Counted from the stretch's first letter, positions 16,238 to 23,697 are shown. The stretch: 64,000 nucleotides of DNA from an uncultured Clostridia bacterium (GCA_947624375.1 CANQKD010000001.1:186001-250000); one strand, 5' to 3'. The notes: generated from the letters alone by a model not told the origin. A program made the numbers and translations.

Positions 16238-16356
16238 TTCGCCACCTCTAAAAAATTGAAAATCAATTCAGATATTAGAAAATACGCCACAAGATAGTAC
16301 GAAAATACAATGCAAGCGACTAATAGCGCAAGTATGATTAGTTTGATTAGTTCCAT
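16234..16356 (-). CDS. Small single-pass membrane protein, 40 residues
   Basis: The frame begins MELIKLIILALLVACIVFSY and has a hydrophobic stretch covering residues 3-34, enough for one membrane helix. AAAGGA lies inside the last codons of the methyltransferase gene at good spacing, and the stop overlaps the next ATG. Such mini-membrane proteins are common in early phage operons. The role is unknown. Confidence 0.55.
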   Translation of the reverse strand: MELIKLIILALLVACIVFSYYLVAYFLISELIFNFLEVAK

Positions 16357-16359
16357 ATT

Positions 16360-17802
16360 TTAACAATCCTTTCTTTCGCACATCTCAGGCAGGTTAGCTC
16401 TCACAAGTGCAGCAGGGACAGGCGGCGTTACAGCGTTTCCGCAGCGTGCAACCTGCTTTGACTTCGGGTAAGGCTTGCCTCGGTCGTCTTTGTCAATGAT
16501 ATAGTCCTTTGGAAAGCCTTGCGCATTGAACAGCTCTCTCGGTTGCAGCATACGCATTTTTATATCGGTAATTATGTAGTCCTCGCCGTGTATCGTTACC
16601 ACCGCAAAGCGGTCTTTGGTCGTTATGGTGTCAAGTGGCTCGTTTACCGACTTTGCTATGCCTGTAGAAAAATACTTGACCAAAAATGCCTGCACCTCTG
16701 CGTGATGCGCTCCGCTGCACGATATCGTAGACAGCGGCTTGTCGGCTGCACTGCCTGACCCTGTATATCCGCCAGCGTAGTTTTTCATTATGTAGGCGCA
16801 GGATAGAGCATACCGAGGGTTGGTGTCCACCGTCATTATAGGCTCGGACAGCTTCTGACCGCGCACCTCGCTGTCGTTCTGCTCACTGTGATACTGTATC
16901 AGCGTAGGTGCGACCATATCGCCGTCGTTATCGTCCGAAATAATAAACGGTTCGGGATTTTCGACAACAAATTTCTGTATGCCTTTTGCAATCCGCCGCA
17001 GGGTATTTTCAGCAAGCGGCTTTTCTCGCTCAAATATGCTCTTAGCAGGTATAGACCAATCAATACACTCGGCTGCGGTTCTGTACGGCAGCTTCTCACC
17101 TATCCTTACCTCTTCGCTGTCTTTCGGTGCGCGTGTTGGCTCTGCCCACACTATCTTTCTGCCGTCACAGCGAGCGACAAGGTAGAAGCGTGTTCGCGTG
17201 GTCGGCGCACCGTAGTCACATGATCTAAGTATTCGATACTCGACATCATAGCCGAGACCCTTTTCAAGTGCCTGTGCCATTTCGGAATTACTATCAATAC
17301 CGAGCGTAGAACACATCTCTCCGAACGCAGGGTGAGTTTTCGGCAGACCACTTGTAAGAGCTTGTATAAAGCCCTCGAATGTTTCTCCCATTCGCTCTTT
17401 GATCGGTCTGTTGTTCACGCCCAGCGGACCCCATGTGCGTATTTCAGGTACGTTTTCCAGCATTATCACTCTCGGTCGTACCATATACGCCCAACGCAGC
17501 GTTACCCATGCAAGACCTCTTATGTTCTTATCAACGGGCTTGCCGCCTTTAGCGCGAGAAAAATGCGTACAGTCGGGAGAAAACCACGCCAGCGCTACCG
17601 GCTTATCACCGCACGCCTCTTTCGGGTCAACGTCCCAGACGTTCTCACAGTAATGCTTTGTGGTCGGGTGATTAGCCTTGTGCATAGCAATCGCATCGGG
17701 GTCATGATTGATAGCTATATCAACGCTTCTGCCCGTCGCCATAGATATGCCCAAGCTTGCACCGCCGCCGCCTGCAAAGTTATCAACTATTAGTTCTTTT
17801 AT
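16360..17802 (-). CDS. DNA (cytosine-5) methyltransferase with ATA start codon
   Basis: This is a C5-cytosine methyltransferase of about 480 residues. It has motif I DNFAGGGGASLG (SAM binding), the catalytic motif IV FSPDCTHFSRAKGG (Cys78), motif VI IMLENVPEI, motif VIII-like TTRTRFYLVAR, a variable recognition region and the C-terminal motifs RELFNAQGFPKDY and QVARCGNAVTPPV. The only standard start, TTG 17754, would delete motif I. The codon at 17802, where relatives have ATG (then KELIVDNF), is ATA, preceded by the strong site GAGGGGGAG inside the end of the upstream gene. The enzyme is either made from ATA or silenced by a start mutation. The role would be phage DNA protection against host restriction. 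Confidence 0.82.
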   Translation of the reverse strand: MKELIVDNFAGGGGASLGISMATGRSVDIAINHDPDAIAMHKANHPTTKHYCENVWDVDPKEACGDKPVALAWFSPDCTHFSRAKGGKPVDKNIRGLAWVTLRWAYMVRPRVIMLENVPEIRTWGPLGVNNRPIKERMGETFEGFIQALTSGLPKTHPAFGEMCSTLGIDSNSEMAQALEKGLGYDVEYRILRSCDYGAPTTRTRFYLVARCDGRKIVWAEPTRAPKDSEEVRIGEKLPYRTAAECIDWSIPAKSIFEREKPLAENTLRRIAKGIQKFVVENPEPFIISDDNDGDMVAPTLIQYHSEQNDSEVRGQKLSEPIMTVDTNPRYALSCAYIMKNYAGGYTGSGSAADKPLSTISCSGAHHAEVQAFLVKYFSTGIAKSVNEPLDTITTKDRFAVVTIHGEDYIITDIKMRMLQPRELFNAQGFPKDYIIDKDDRGKPYPKSKQVARCGNAVTPPVPAALVRANLPEMCERKDC

Positions 17803-17805
17803 TTT

Positions 17806-18639
17806 TTACTCCCCCTCATTGTCAAATAAACTTATCTGTGCCCAGTGTTCTTTTTGTTTGATAATATCCCAGCAAAAATGTTCGCTTGTGTCTATAACAC
17901 CAAGATCTTCGAGCGCAAAACGCTTGTCAAAGTCGTGTACAGAGTGTCCGTCAGCTTTGAAATGTACAGGGCTGTCGCTATCCCATTTCATCAACAATTG
18001 CCATAAGTCGGGGTAGTTCTTGCGCAATAACCGTAATTGCTGAATCCCCTGATTGTGGCAAAACCAGCAACCGCCCCTTGTTGCTGTGGTGTATATCGGT
18101 GAGAGTAAGTCATTATCCTCGCACCACTTTCGGCAGTCGGCTTCCGTCCAGCCTGAAAGAACTAAAGGACTAATTTTACAATCGCTCAAACTATGAAAGC
18201 GATTAGGCTCATCGGTGGCTATTCCGATATAATCAATACGCTCTTTACCGTCTGTGCATTTAATGCTGTTTATAGCACTTAATTTCAACTTATTGCACCA
18301 ATTCCCACGTATCAACGGAAAGCCGTGTATACTTCCTATAAACTTGCCTTTAACACGTTTATTATAAAATGCTTTTTCATAAGTCATCTTACTGCTTGTA
18401 TAGCCGTCACATTCTGTCGCGACTATATGCTCAACCGTGATACCCCAACGGTCCTTTATGATCTTGTCCGCCTTAGTCTTAAACTCTTGCATAGGCGGCA
18501 GATCTGCCGATATAGTATCTGTCGCCCACACTTCAGCGTGAACAATACGGTCAAGAGGCAAACCTAATTTTTCAATTGCTCCGAGGCAAGCAAGGCTGTC
18601 TTTGCCGTAAGATAGGCTGAGTATGTATTCTTTACTCAT
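17806..18639 (-). CDS. Phage PP-loop protein (PAPS reductase/DndC-like)
   Basis: This protein of about 277 residues has the PP-loop ATP pyrophosphatase motif LSLSYGKDSLACLGAI at the N-terminus and conserved FPLIRGNWCNKLKLSAI, GIATDEPNRF and ATRGGCWFCHNQGI. Its cysteines (NWCNK, GCWFCHNQ) could hold an iron-sulfur cluster. It resembles phage members of the phosphoadenosine-phosphosulfate reductase family. In phages these genes often lie next to DNA methyltransferases, as here, hinting at a nucleic-acid modification role rather than sulfate assimilation. The start ATG 18639 overlaps the previous gene by 8 bp. GTG 18645 is possible. Confidence 0.85.
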   Translation of the reverse strand: MSKEYILSLSYGKDSLACLGAIEKLGLPLDRIVHAEVWATDTISADLPPMQEFKTKADKIIKDRWGITVEHIVATECDGYTSSKMTYEKAFYNKRVKGKFIGSIHGFPLIRGNWCNKLKLSAINSIKCTDGKERIDYIGIATDEPNRFHSLSDCKISPLVLSGWTEADCRKWCEDNDLLSPIYTTATRGGCWFCHNQGIQQLRLLRKNYPDLWQLLMKWDSDSPVHFKADGHSVHDFDKRFALEDLGVIDTSEHFCWDIIKQKEHWAQISLFDNEGE

Positions 18640-18826
18640 TCCCACACAGTTTCAAAAACTCGGGCTTAACTTTTTCTTTGAGTTCTTCCAAAATATCAGG
18701 ATTAGCCAGCTCATGTGTCCATATAGGACGTCCAAGCACTTCCATAATGTATCGGTGCAAGATATCAAAATCGCACATAAGCACGCCCGTGTATGCCGAT
18801 ACTATAAGCCGTTCTTTCAATGTCAT
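18632..18826 (-). CDS. Conserved small phage protein, 64 residues
   Basis: The protein starts MTLKERLIVSAYTGVLMCDF and has HRYIMEVLGRPIWTHELANP then a helical tail, ILEELKEKVKPEFLKLC. This pattern recurs in early regions of Firmicutes phages without known function. Its ATG shares a base with the upstream stop (TAATG). A longer frame to 18925 would overlap the preceding gene entirely and is rejected. Confidence 0.72.
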   Translation of the reverse strand: MTLKERLIVSAYTGVLMCDFDILHRYIMEVLGRPIWTHELANPDILEELKEKVKPEFLKLCGNE

Positions 18827-19056
18827 TATTTTTCCCACCCTTTGCCTTTGATTTCTATGCAGATCTGCTGCACTTTCGGAGCGGCTTTTTCTTTTTTCTC
18901 GGGGATAAGCTCGTATAAAAGCCACAGCAGCAGCGCCGCCATAGCTATGCCGATCGTTCTCCCCGTCACCGTGCCTGCGGTGTGTATCTCAGCCGCCGCA
19001 AACGCCGCACTGCCCAACGCCGTGATAATGGCAATAAAGTTGATAAACCCTTTCAA
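18826..19056 (-). CDS. Small membrane protein, two predicted helices
   Basis: This 76-residue protein has two hydrophobic segments, INFIAIITALGSAAFAAAEI and TIGIAMAALLLWLLYELI, followed by a basic/acidic tail. The start codon is TTG (19056), overlapping the preceding stop (TTGA), with AAGGAG upstream. A holin-like architecture is possible, but the place in an early operon argues against a lysis role. The function is unknown. Confidence 0.6.
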   Translation of the reverse strand: MKGFINFIAIITALGSAAFAAAEIHTAGTVTGRTIGIAMAALLLWLLYELIPEKKEKAAPKVQQICIEIKGKGWEK

Positions 19057-19337
19057 CCCGTCTTTAACTCCTTTCCTTGAAATTCACGCAGCTTTTTCAG
19101 CCGCCTCTCATAGTCGCCGATGTCTATGCCCCATATCTCGTAGGCGATACGGGTGTTGACCGTATATGGCGTGAATGATTTGATATCCCTATCAGCCATA
19201 GCCTTTCTGACCTCGTTTTTCATTTTGCAGGCAGTTGCAGCAGCCACGCCGAACAGCGCTCTGATCTCGGCAGTGCCAATCTCCGGTTTGGCATAGTAAA
19301 TGATCAGCGCCCTTTCTACATCAGGCACATTTCGCAT
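19053..19337 (-). CDS. Phage helix-turn-helix-like protein
   Basis: This protein of about 94 residues starts MRNVPDVERALIIYYAKPEI and continues GTAEIRALFGVAAATACKMK, which reads as a helix-turn-helix. A strong site, AGGAGGTGATCTT, selects the ATG at 19337. It is an early gene close to the cro-like gene and could be a regulatory or excision accessory protein. No specific family is recognised. Confidence 0.62.
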   Translation of the reverse strand: MRNVPDVERALIIYYAKPEIGTAEIRALFGVAAATACKMKNEVRKAMADRDIKSFTPYTVNTRIAYEIWGIDIGDYERRLKKLREFQGKELKTG

Positions 19338-19357
19338 AAGATCACCTCCTATATTTA

Positions 19358-19513
19358 TCATTCATTCTCTTTTATCTCTTTTATTATAAGATCGCACTCG
19401 CCGTCTGTCTGCTCCGCATATTCTTTACAGAATTTCTGTGCATCTTCACGGCTCTCGGAAACATAGATGGTTTCGCCGAAGTCGCTCTCATAGTAGTCAA
19501 TTACTGTATACAT
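19358..19513 (-). CDS. Small acidic protein, 51 residues
   Basis: The frame opens MYTVIDYYESDFGETIYVSE and continues with a helical stretch (SREDAQKFCKEYAEQ) and a strand-like end. AGAGGGTAAACACAG precedes the ATG, and the gene ends 21 bp before the next start. The composition looks coding (many D/E, regular beta-alpha-beta pattern). No function is recognised; anti-CRISPR or other small host-interaction proteins can look like this but nothing proves it. Confidence 0.6.
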   Translation of the reverse strand: MYTVIDYYESDFGETIYVSESREDAQKFCKEYAEQTDGECDLIIKEIKENE

Positions 19514-19565
19514 CTGTGTTTACCCTCTTTCCGAAAATTTTGTTAACATGGTATTCTCTTTTTCG

Positions 19566-19790
19566 CTAGTTGACTGATTTGTCAACCGTATCTGCAAAAA
19601 AAACGAGCATTTTTTCTTCGTTCGTAAGCCTGAGCATCTCGCAGATCTTGTTGACCTCTGAGGACTTAAACTCACGTTTGCCGTTCATTTTCTGATACAG
19701 CGACTGTCTGGAGAGCCCTATTCCCTCAGCAATTGCCGATATAGGTATTCTGCTGAGCTTGATACGGTCGTTAAGATATTCCAGATTCAT
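19566..19790 (-). CDS. Cro/antirepressor-type HTH regulator
   Basis: This 74-residue protein is almost entirely a Cro/CI-type helix-turn-helix: ISAIAEGIGLSRQSLYQKMN, then GKREFKSSEVNKICEMLRLT. It is the first gene of the leftward early operon, divergent from the CI-like repressor, the standard place for Cro. GGGGGTGAGAAA precedes the ATG. It should bind the operators in the 205-bp divergent region and favour lytic growth. Confidence 0.82.
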   Translation of the reverse strand: MNLEYLNDRIKLSRIPISAIAEGIGLSRQSLYQKMNGKREFKSSEVNKICEMLRLTNEEKMLVFFADTVDKSVN

Positions 19791-19812
19791 TTTCTCACCC
19801 CCTTATCGTGGT

Positions 19813-19963
19813 TGACGAACTTGTCACTATATCCATTATAATTCAAGATGACGGATTTGTCAACCTTATTTTCGATAGCAAATTACACAAAATTTTTATT
19901 GCTTGGTTGTCTAAAACGTCAACTTTTGTTTTCAAGTGTAATTTTTTGTTGACAGTTTTGTAA
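19813..19963. promoter_or_regulatory. Operators of the lysogeny switch
   Basis: Four 14-bp dyads with TGAC-N6-GTCA symmetry are visible. 19813-19826 (TGAC/GTCA, exact) lies just past the cro start point. 19849-19862 (exact) overlaps the cro -35. 19908-19921 (TGTC/GTCA) lies midway. 19950-19963 (TGAC/GTAA) overlaps the repressor -35. The set matches a CI/Cro-type switch in which graded occupancy controls both promoters. Confidence 0.7.
19835..19863 (-). promoter_or_regulatory. Early lytic (cro) promoter
   Basis: On the minus strand: TTGACA (complement of 19858-19863), 17-bp spacer, TATAAT (complement of 19835-19840). It is a perfect consensus and faces the cro-like gene. The -35 is covered by an operator. 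Confidence 0.85.
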
Positions 19964-19977
19964 TTTGGCAGTATAAT
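19949..19977 (+). promoter_or_regulatory. Repressor promoter
   Basis: TTGACA (19949-19954), 17-bp spacer, TATAAT (19972-19977), facing the CI-like gene 19 bp downstream. Perfect consensus, which is unusual for a repressor-maintenance promoter and suggests it does not need activation. Confidence 0.85.
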
Positions 19978-19995
19978 AATAGTGGAGGTGTAATT

Positions 19996-20625
19996 ATGAC
20001 AATTGGAGATAGAGTTAAGGCACTGCGCCTTAAAAAAGGTTTAACACAGGAAGAACTTGCTGAAAAGCTGGGCTATAGGTCAAAATCATCTGTTGCGCAC
20101 ATTGAGAACGGCAGAGATATACCGCGCTCGATGATAGTGCAGCTTTCAGAAATTCTTGATACCACGCCTGCTTATTTAATGGGCTGGGAAGACAGCGAGG
20201 GCAGTCTTTTTAATAAATATGATAATATCCACCCTATACAGCTGAAAAAGATACCGCTGCTAGGCGAGATAGCCTGCGGTGAACCTATATGGGCAGACGA
20301 GAACAAAGAGCATTATGTCATGGCTGATATGGATATAGATGCCGACTTTTGTCTTACCGCCAAGGGAGACAGCATGGTGAACGCGCGTATAAATAACGGT
20401 GACATTGTATTTATCAAACAAATGCCGCTCGTGCAGAACGGCGAGATCGCGGCGGTAATTATAGATAATGAGGCTACGCTTAAACGGGTGTATTACTACC
20501 CCGACAAAAATAAACTGGTGCTCAACCCCGAAAACCCTGCATACGAGCCGCTGATCTATATCAATGAGGAACTTGATACCGTAAGAATACTCGGCAAAGC
20601 TGTGTATTTTATGAGTGCATTATAA
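19996..20625 (+). CDS. CI/LexA-type phage repressor
   Basis: This 209-residue repressor has an N-terminal XRE helix-turn-helix (KALRLKKGLTQEELAEKLGY, then SKSSVAHIENGRDIP) and a C-terminal S24 autopeptidase domain. The self-cleavage site is in IACGEP (Cys94-Gly95), the nucleophile is Ser126 in KGDSM, and the general base is Lys163 in ATLKRVYY. It should therefore be inactivated by RecA during DNA damage, which would induce the prophage. GTGGAGGTG precedes the ATG. The gene is followed after 13 bp by the exonuclease-BRCT gene, so the two are expressed together in the lysogen. Confidence 0.94.
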   Translation: MTIGDRVKALRLKKGLTQEELAEKLGYRSKSSVAHIENGRDIPRSMIVQLSEILDTTPAYLMGWEDSEGSLFNKYDNIHPIQLKKIPLLGEIACGEPIWADENKEHYVMADMDIDADFCLTAKGDSMVNARINNGDIVFIKQMPLVQNGEIAAVIIDNEATLKRVYYYPDKNKLVLNPENPAYEPLIYINEELDTVRILGKAVYFMSAL

Positions 20626-20638
20626 GGGGGGCAACACC

Positions 20639-22060
20639 ATGAAAAACAAGAAATGCCCTGTAATAGTCTTGTGTGTACTGTTCGCGCTGTGGTTTCTGAT
20701 CATTCCGGGGGTGCTCGGCATCATACTGTACATCAGAAATCTTGTAATAGATAAAAACAGTAAAGATACCACCGCCGAAGAAAACGAGCTTGCCGGTCTG
20801 CAAAGTGATATAAGCAGGCTGCGAGCCGAAAAGGCTGCCTGCGAAGAAGAATACAGAGCGGCTCTGGTACGCAAGGAAGAGCTTTTGAAAGAAATATCAA
20901 TGCAGAAAGCGGCGCAGCAATCGATTGCCAAATCTACGCCGCCAAAGCAGGAGCAGCCGACCACCGACGACAAAGCCGACTATGTTGTAATTGACCTTGA
21001 AACAACAGGTCTGAAGCCGTCTGAATGTGAGATAATAGAGATAGGCGCGGTGAAAGTCATCGGCAACAAGCAAGAGAAGTTCCAGAGCCTTGTAAAGCCC
21101 ACTTATCCGATAAGCAGGGCTATAACCAACTTAACGCATATAACCAACGATATGGTCAAAGATGCGCCGAGTTTAGACGAGGTACTGCCGAGGTTTTTGG
21201 ACTTTCTCGGCGACAACATCATAGTCGCGCACAATGCAAGTTTTGACCTTTCTTTCCTTTCCGCTGCGTGCGAAAAACAGAATATGCCGTTTAACAACAA
21301 ATATATTGATACGCTGTCGTGGGCGCGAAGATGCTACCCACAGTTTCGGCATCACACGCTTGAATGCCTCTGTGATGAGCTTGATATAGACAACAGCGAG
21401 GAGCACCGTGCGCTGTCCGATGCGCTGGCGACACAAAAGCTGTATGATATATTGCTTGACGTCAGAGAGCCGAGAATACAATCACAGAAAAGAAAGACAG
21501 AAAGCGCTTCCAAGCCTAAGCTTTCGGAAAGCACAAAGGCTCTGCGTGACTTGCAGAGCTTGTTATGCCGGATCACCGAGGACAACGTTCTGACCGATGA
21601 CGAGGTGTACCGCCTTAACCAGTGGCTCGCCATTAACGAGGATCTGTGCGGTAACTATCCTTTTGACAAGGTAAAGCAGGCTGTTGAAGCGGCTCTGGAA
21701 GACGGCGTTATTGAGCAGCGTGAACTTGACGAGATGTTGGCTATATTTAAAGACGTTTTAGAGCCGACTTTTGGTGACGTCCCCGAAAAAATAAACGTGG
21801 AAGGCAAGAATGTATGTCTCACAGGCAACTTTGCCAGAGCGGCAAGAAGCGATGTGGAAGTACAGCTGCGGCAGAAAGGTGCAGTCATAAAGACAGGCGT
21901 TTCGGGCAAGCTTGACTATCTGATAGTCGGATCACTCGGCAACGCCGAATGGCAGCAAGGTAATTATGGCGCAAAGATAAAGAAAGCTATGGAACTGCGA
22001 GAAGCAGGCAGCCCGATAAATATTGTGGAAGAAAATAACTTTTTTGAAGTTTTAGTGTAA
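20639..22060 (+). CDS. Membrane-anchored DEDDh exonuclease-BRCT protein
   Basis: This 473-residue protein has an unusual domain chain. An N-terminal membrane helix (residues about 6-30, VIVLCVLFALWFLIIPGVLG) is followed by a charged coiled coil (about 45-85) and a DnaQ-type 3'-5' exonuclease (about 114-275). Its four acidic residues are visible, Asp119 and Glu121 in VIDLETTGL, Asp203 in HNASFDLSFL and His256/Asp261 in HRALSDA. A helical linker resembling a TerB-like fold (about 300-375) precedes a C-terminal BRCT domain (about 386-473, GKNVCLTGNF). All catalytic positions look intact. AAGGGGGGCAACACC precedes the ATG. Being co-transcribed with the repressor, it is probably a lysogenic cargo gene, for example for superinfection defence or DNA repair at the membrane. 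That role is inferred. Confidence 0.85.
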   Translation: MKNKKCPVIVLCVLFALWFLIIPGVLGIILYIRNLVIDKNSKDTTAEENELAGLQSDISRLRAEKAACEEEYRAALVRKEELLKEISMQKAAQQSIAKSTPPKQEQPTTDDKADYVVIDLETTGLKPSECEIIEIGAVKVIGNKQEKFQSLVKPTYPISRAITNLTHITNDMVKDAPSLDEVLPRFLDFLGDNIIVAHNASFDLSFLSAACEKQNMPFNNKYIDTLSWARRCYPQFRHHTLECLCDELDIDNSEEHRALSDALATQKLYDILLDVREPRIQSQKRKTESASKPKLSESTKALRDLQSLLCRITEDNVLTDDEVYRLNQWLAINEDLCGNYPFDKVKQAVEAALEDGVIEQRELDEMLAIFKDVLEPTFGDVPEKINVEGKNVCLTGNFARAARSDVEVQLRQKGAVIKTGVSGKLDYLIVGSLGNAEWQQGNYGAKIKKAMELREAGSPINIVEENNFFEVLV

Positions 22061-22068
22061 ATAAAAAA

Positions 22069-22145
22069 GCCGCTCCGGTGCGCCAACACCGAAACGGCAA
22101 CGAGAATGTCCCCATGTCAACAAAGGGCAAATTCTGCCCTTTTAT
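22069..22145 (+). terminator. Double hairpin ending the repressor operon
   Basis: Two hairpins follow the exonuclease gene. The first (22069-22098) pairs GCCG/CGGC and CGGTG/CACCG. The second (22122-22142) pairs AAAGGGCA with TGCCCTTT around a 5-base loop and runs into TATTGTAA. The second looks like an intrinsic terminator that insulates the integrase gene. Confidence 0.7.
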
Positions 22146-22186
22146 TGTAACATAATTTTTTGTAGATGTCAATAGGAGGTATAACT

Positions 22187-23326
22187 ATGCCTATTTATAA
22201 GATGACGGGCAAGAAAAACGGCAAGCAGCGTTACCGTGTGCGTATCAACTACACAGACAACTACGGCAAGGCGCATCAGACCGACCGCACTGTTTACGGT
22301 CTTGAAGAGGCAAAAATGCTTGAATATCAGCTTACCAACGACATCAAGCGCAAGAAAGAAACGCCTGCTGCCGGTATGACGATCAGCGATCTCTATGAAG
22401 AATATATCAACGCAAAGCGATATGAGGTGCGCGAGACCACTCTTGACAAGAGCGTGCGCATAATCGCGCGGTACATCATTCCAGAATGCGGCAGTACCAA
22501 GCTGTCGAAGTTTAACGTTGCCGTCGTCCAAAAGTGGAAGATGTACATGGAGGGGCTGAACGTTGGCATCACGACCAAGCGAAACGTCTACGGGGTGTTC
22601 CACGCGATGATAAACTACGCCGTGAAAATGGAATACATGACGAGAAACGTGCTGGAACAGGCTGGTAACTTCAAGGCGCCGCTCGATACCACAGCTACAA
22701 AAGAGATGCAGTATTACACCGCAGACGAGTTCAAGCGGTTTATTGCCGCCGCCAAAAGCGAGGCTGAAGCGGCAGAAGCCAAGGGCGAGCTGTACAAATG
22801 GAATTTTTATGTATTTTTTAATATAGCCTTTTACACGGGTATGCGCAAAGGCGAAATCAACGCCCTGCAATGGACGGACATCAAGGACGGCAGGATAAGC
22901 ATTACCAAGAGCGTTGCGCAGAAGCTTAAAGGGCCTGACCGCATCACGCCGCCCAAGAACAAGAGCAGTATACGCACGATACAGATACCGTTGCCGCTCA
23001 TGGCGGTGCTGGAGCAGCACAAGGAGCGGTGCAGTGCCATTGACGGCTTTTCAGAGAGCTGGTATATCTGCGGCGGTGTGCGCTGCATCAGAGATACCAG
23101 TGTGCAAAAAACCTTGCAGAGGTGTGCCGAGGCGGCAGGCGTTAAAGCGATAAGGGTGCACGACTTTCGGCACAGCCACGCTTCCCTGCTTGCCAACGAG
23201 GGCATAAACATACAGGAGATCGCACGTCGGCTCGGGCACGCTAAGATAAGCATGACGTGGGACACCTACTCGCATTTGTATCCTCGCGAAGAAGAGCGGG
23301 CATTAAAAATACTAAATAAAATATAA
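22187..23326 (+). CDS. int: Phage tyrosine integrase
   Basis: This 379-residue site-specific recombinase has an arm-type binding N-terminus (MPIYKMTGKKNGKQRYRVRI), a SAM-like core-binding domain (about 60-160) and a catalytic domain with Arg220 in TGMRKGEIN, His325 and Arg328 in HDFRHSHASLL, the GHAKISMTWDTY block and Tyr361. All catalytic residues are present. The ATG at 22187 follows AGGAGGTATAACT. An ATG at 22166 lies before the ribosome site and is rejected. The gene ends 65 bp from the 3' end of tRNA-Ser, the expected attachment site. Confidence 0.95.
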   Translation: MPIYKMTGKKNGKQRYRVRINYTDNYGKAHQTDRTVYGLEEAKMLEYQLTNDIKRKKETPAAGMTISDLYEEYINAKRYEVRETTLDKSVRIIARYIIPECGSTKLSKFNVAVVQKWKMYMEGLNVGITTKRNVYGVFHAMINYAVKMEYMTRNVLEQAGNFKAPLDTTATKEMQYYTADEFKRFIAAAKSEAEAAEAKGELYKWNFYVFFNIAFYTGMRKGEINALQWTDIKDGRISITKSVAQKLKGPDRITPPKNKSSIRTIQIPLPLMAVLEQHKERCSAIDGFSESWYICGGVRCIRDTSVQKTLQRCAEAAGVKAIRVHDFRHSHASLLANEGINIQEIARRLGHAKISMTWDTYSHLYPREEERALKILNKI

Positions 23327-23355
23327 AAAACGTGTAAAAATCGTGTAAGCAAAAT

Positions 23356-23387
23356 AATAAACCCCCGATTATTCGAGGGTTTATTTT
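23356..23387. terminator. Bidirectional terminator between int and tRNA-Ser
   Basis: The arms AATAAACCC and GGGTTTATT enclose a 12-base loop, with A-rich and T-rich flanks on both sides. It can end integrase transcription (rightward) and tRNA transcription (leftward). Confidence 0.8.
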
Positions 23388-23391
23388 CATA

Positions 23392-23420
23392 TGGCGGAGC
23401 AGGAGAGATTCGAACTCTCG
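23392..23420. other. Probable attachment-site core (att) in tRNA-Ser 3' end
   Basis: The 3' end of the tRNA (acceptor stem plus T-arm) faces the integrase gene. Tyrosine integrases of this type commonly recombine inside the tRNA 3' segment and keep the gene intact. The second att copy would lie past the left window edge, so the core length cannot be defined here. Confidence 0.6.
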
Positions 23421-23483
23421 GTCCCGATTAAGGGATTACTCGATTTCGAGTCGAGCCCGTTATGACCACTTCGATACTGCTCC
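23392..23483 (-). tRNA. tRNA-Ser (anticodon CGA)
   Basis: On the minus strand the acceptor arms GGAGCAG and CTGCTCC pair, followed by discriminator G and an encoded CCA. The anticodon stem-loop is CTCGA-CTCGAAA-TCGAG with anticodon CGA, reading UCG serine codons. A long variable arm (CCC...GGG pairing) is typical of serine tRNAs, and the T-loop TTCGAAT is present. The prophage integrase lies at its 3' side. Confidence 0.95.
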
Positions 23484-23511
23484 ATATATTCAAAGTTTAC
23501 GTGACTTAGAT

Positions 23512-23540
23512 ATTATAACACATCGCGAAGAAAAAATCAA
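23512..23540 (-). promoter_or_regulatory. Promoter of tRNA-Ser
   Basis: Minus-strand TTGATT (complement of 23535-23540), 17-bp spacer and TATAAT (complement of 23512-23517) lie 29 bp before the tRNA 5' end. Confidence 0.75.
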
Positions 23541-23623
23541 TAGCAATAAAATTACATTTAGCAAAAAAATATTCACATCGGCGGCGGCTCTTTTGTCAAA
23601 TTTGCTTATTTTTTGCTATTTCC

Positions 23624-23653
23624 TTGACAAAACCTATAAAAAAGTGATATTAT
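23624..23653 (+). promoter_or_regulatory. Probable lysA promoter
   Basis: TTGACA (23624-23629) with an 18-bp spacer to TATTAT (23648-23653), 45 bp before the lysA start. No lysine riboswitch is seen; the leader is too short for one. Confidence 0.6.
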
Positions 23654-23697
23654 AATATGTGTATGTATACTTTGCGAGAGGAGCAAATCTTAGGATC

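Noticed and set aside
18826-19056. A holin call for the two-helix membrane protein.
   Set aside because: It sits in the early operon near cro, not in a lysis module, and no endolysin is adjacent.
22169-23020. A 283-residue minus-strand frame opposite the integrase.
   Set aside because: It is a shadow of the integrase coding sequence, with no recognisable protein features and no ribosome site.
23484-23697. A lysine riboswitch upstream of lysA.
   Set aside because: The distance between promoter and start codon is far too short and no conserved motif was seen.
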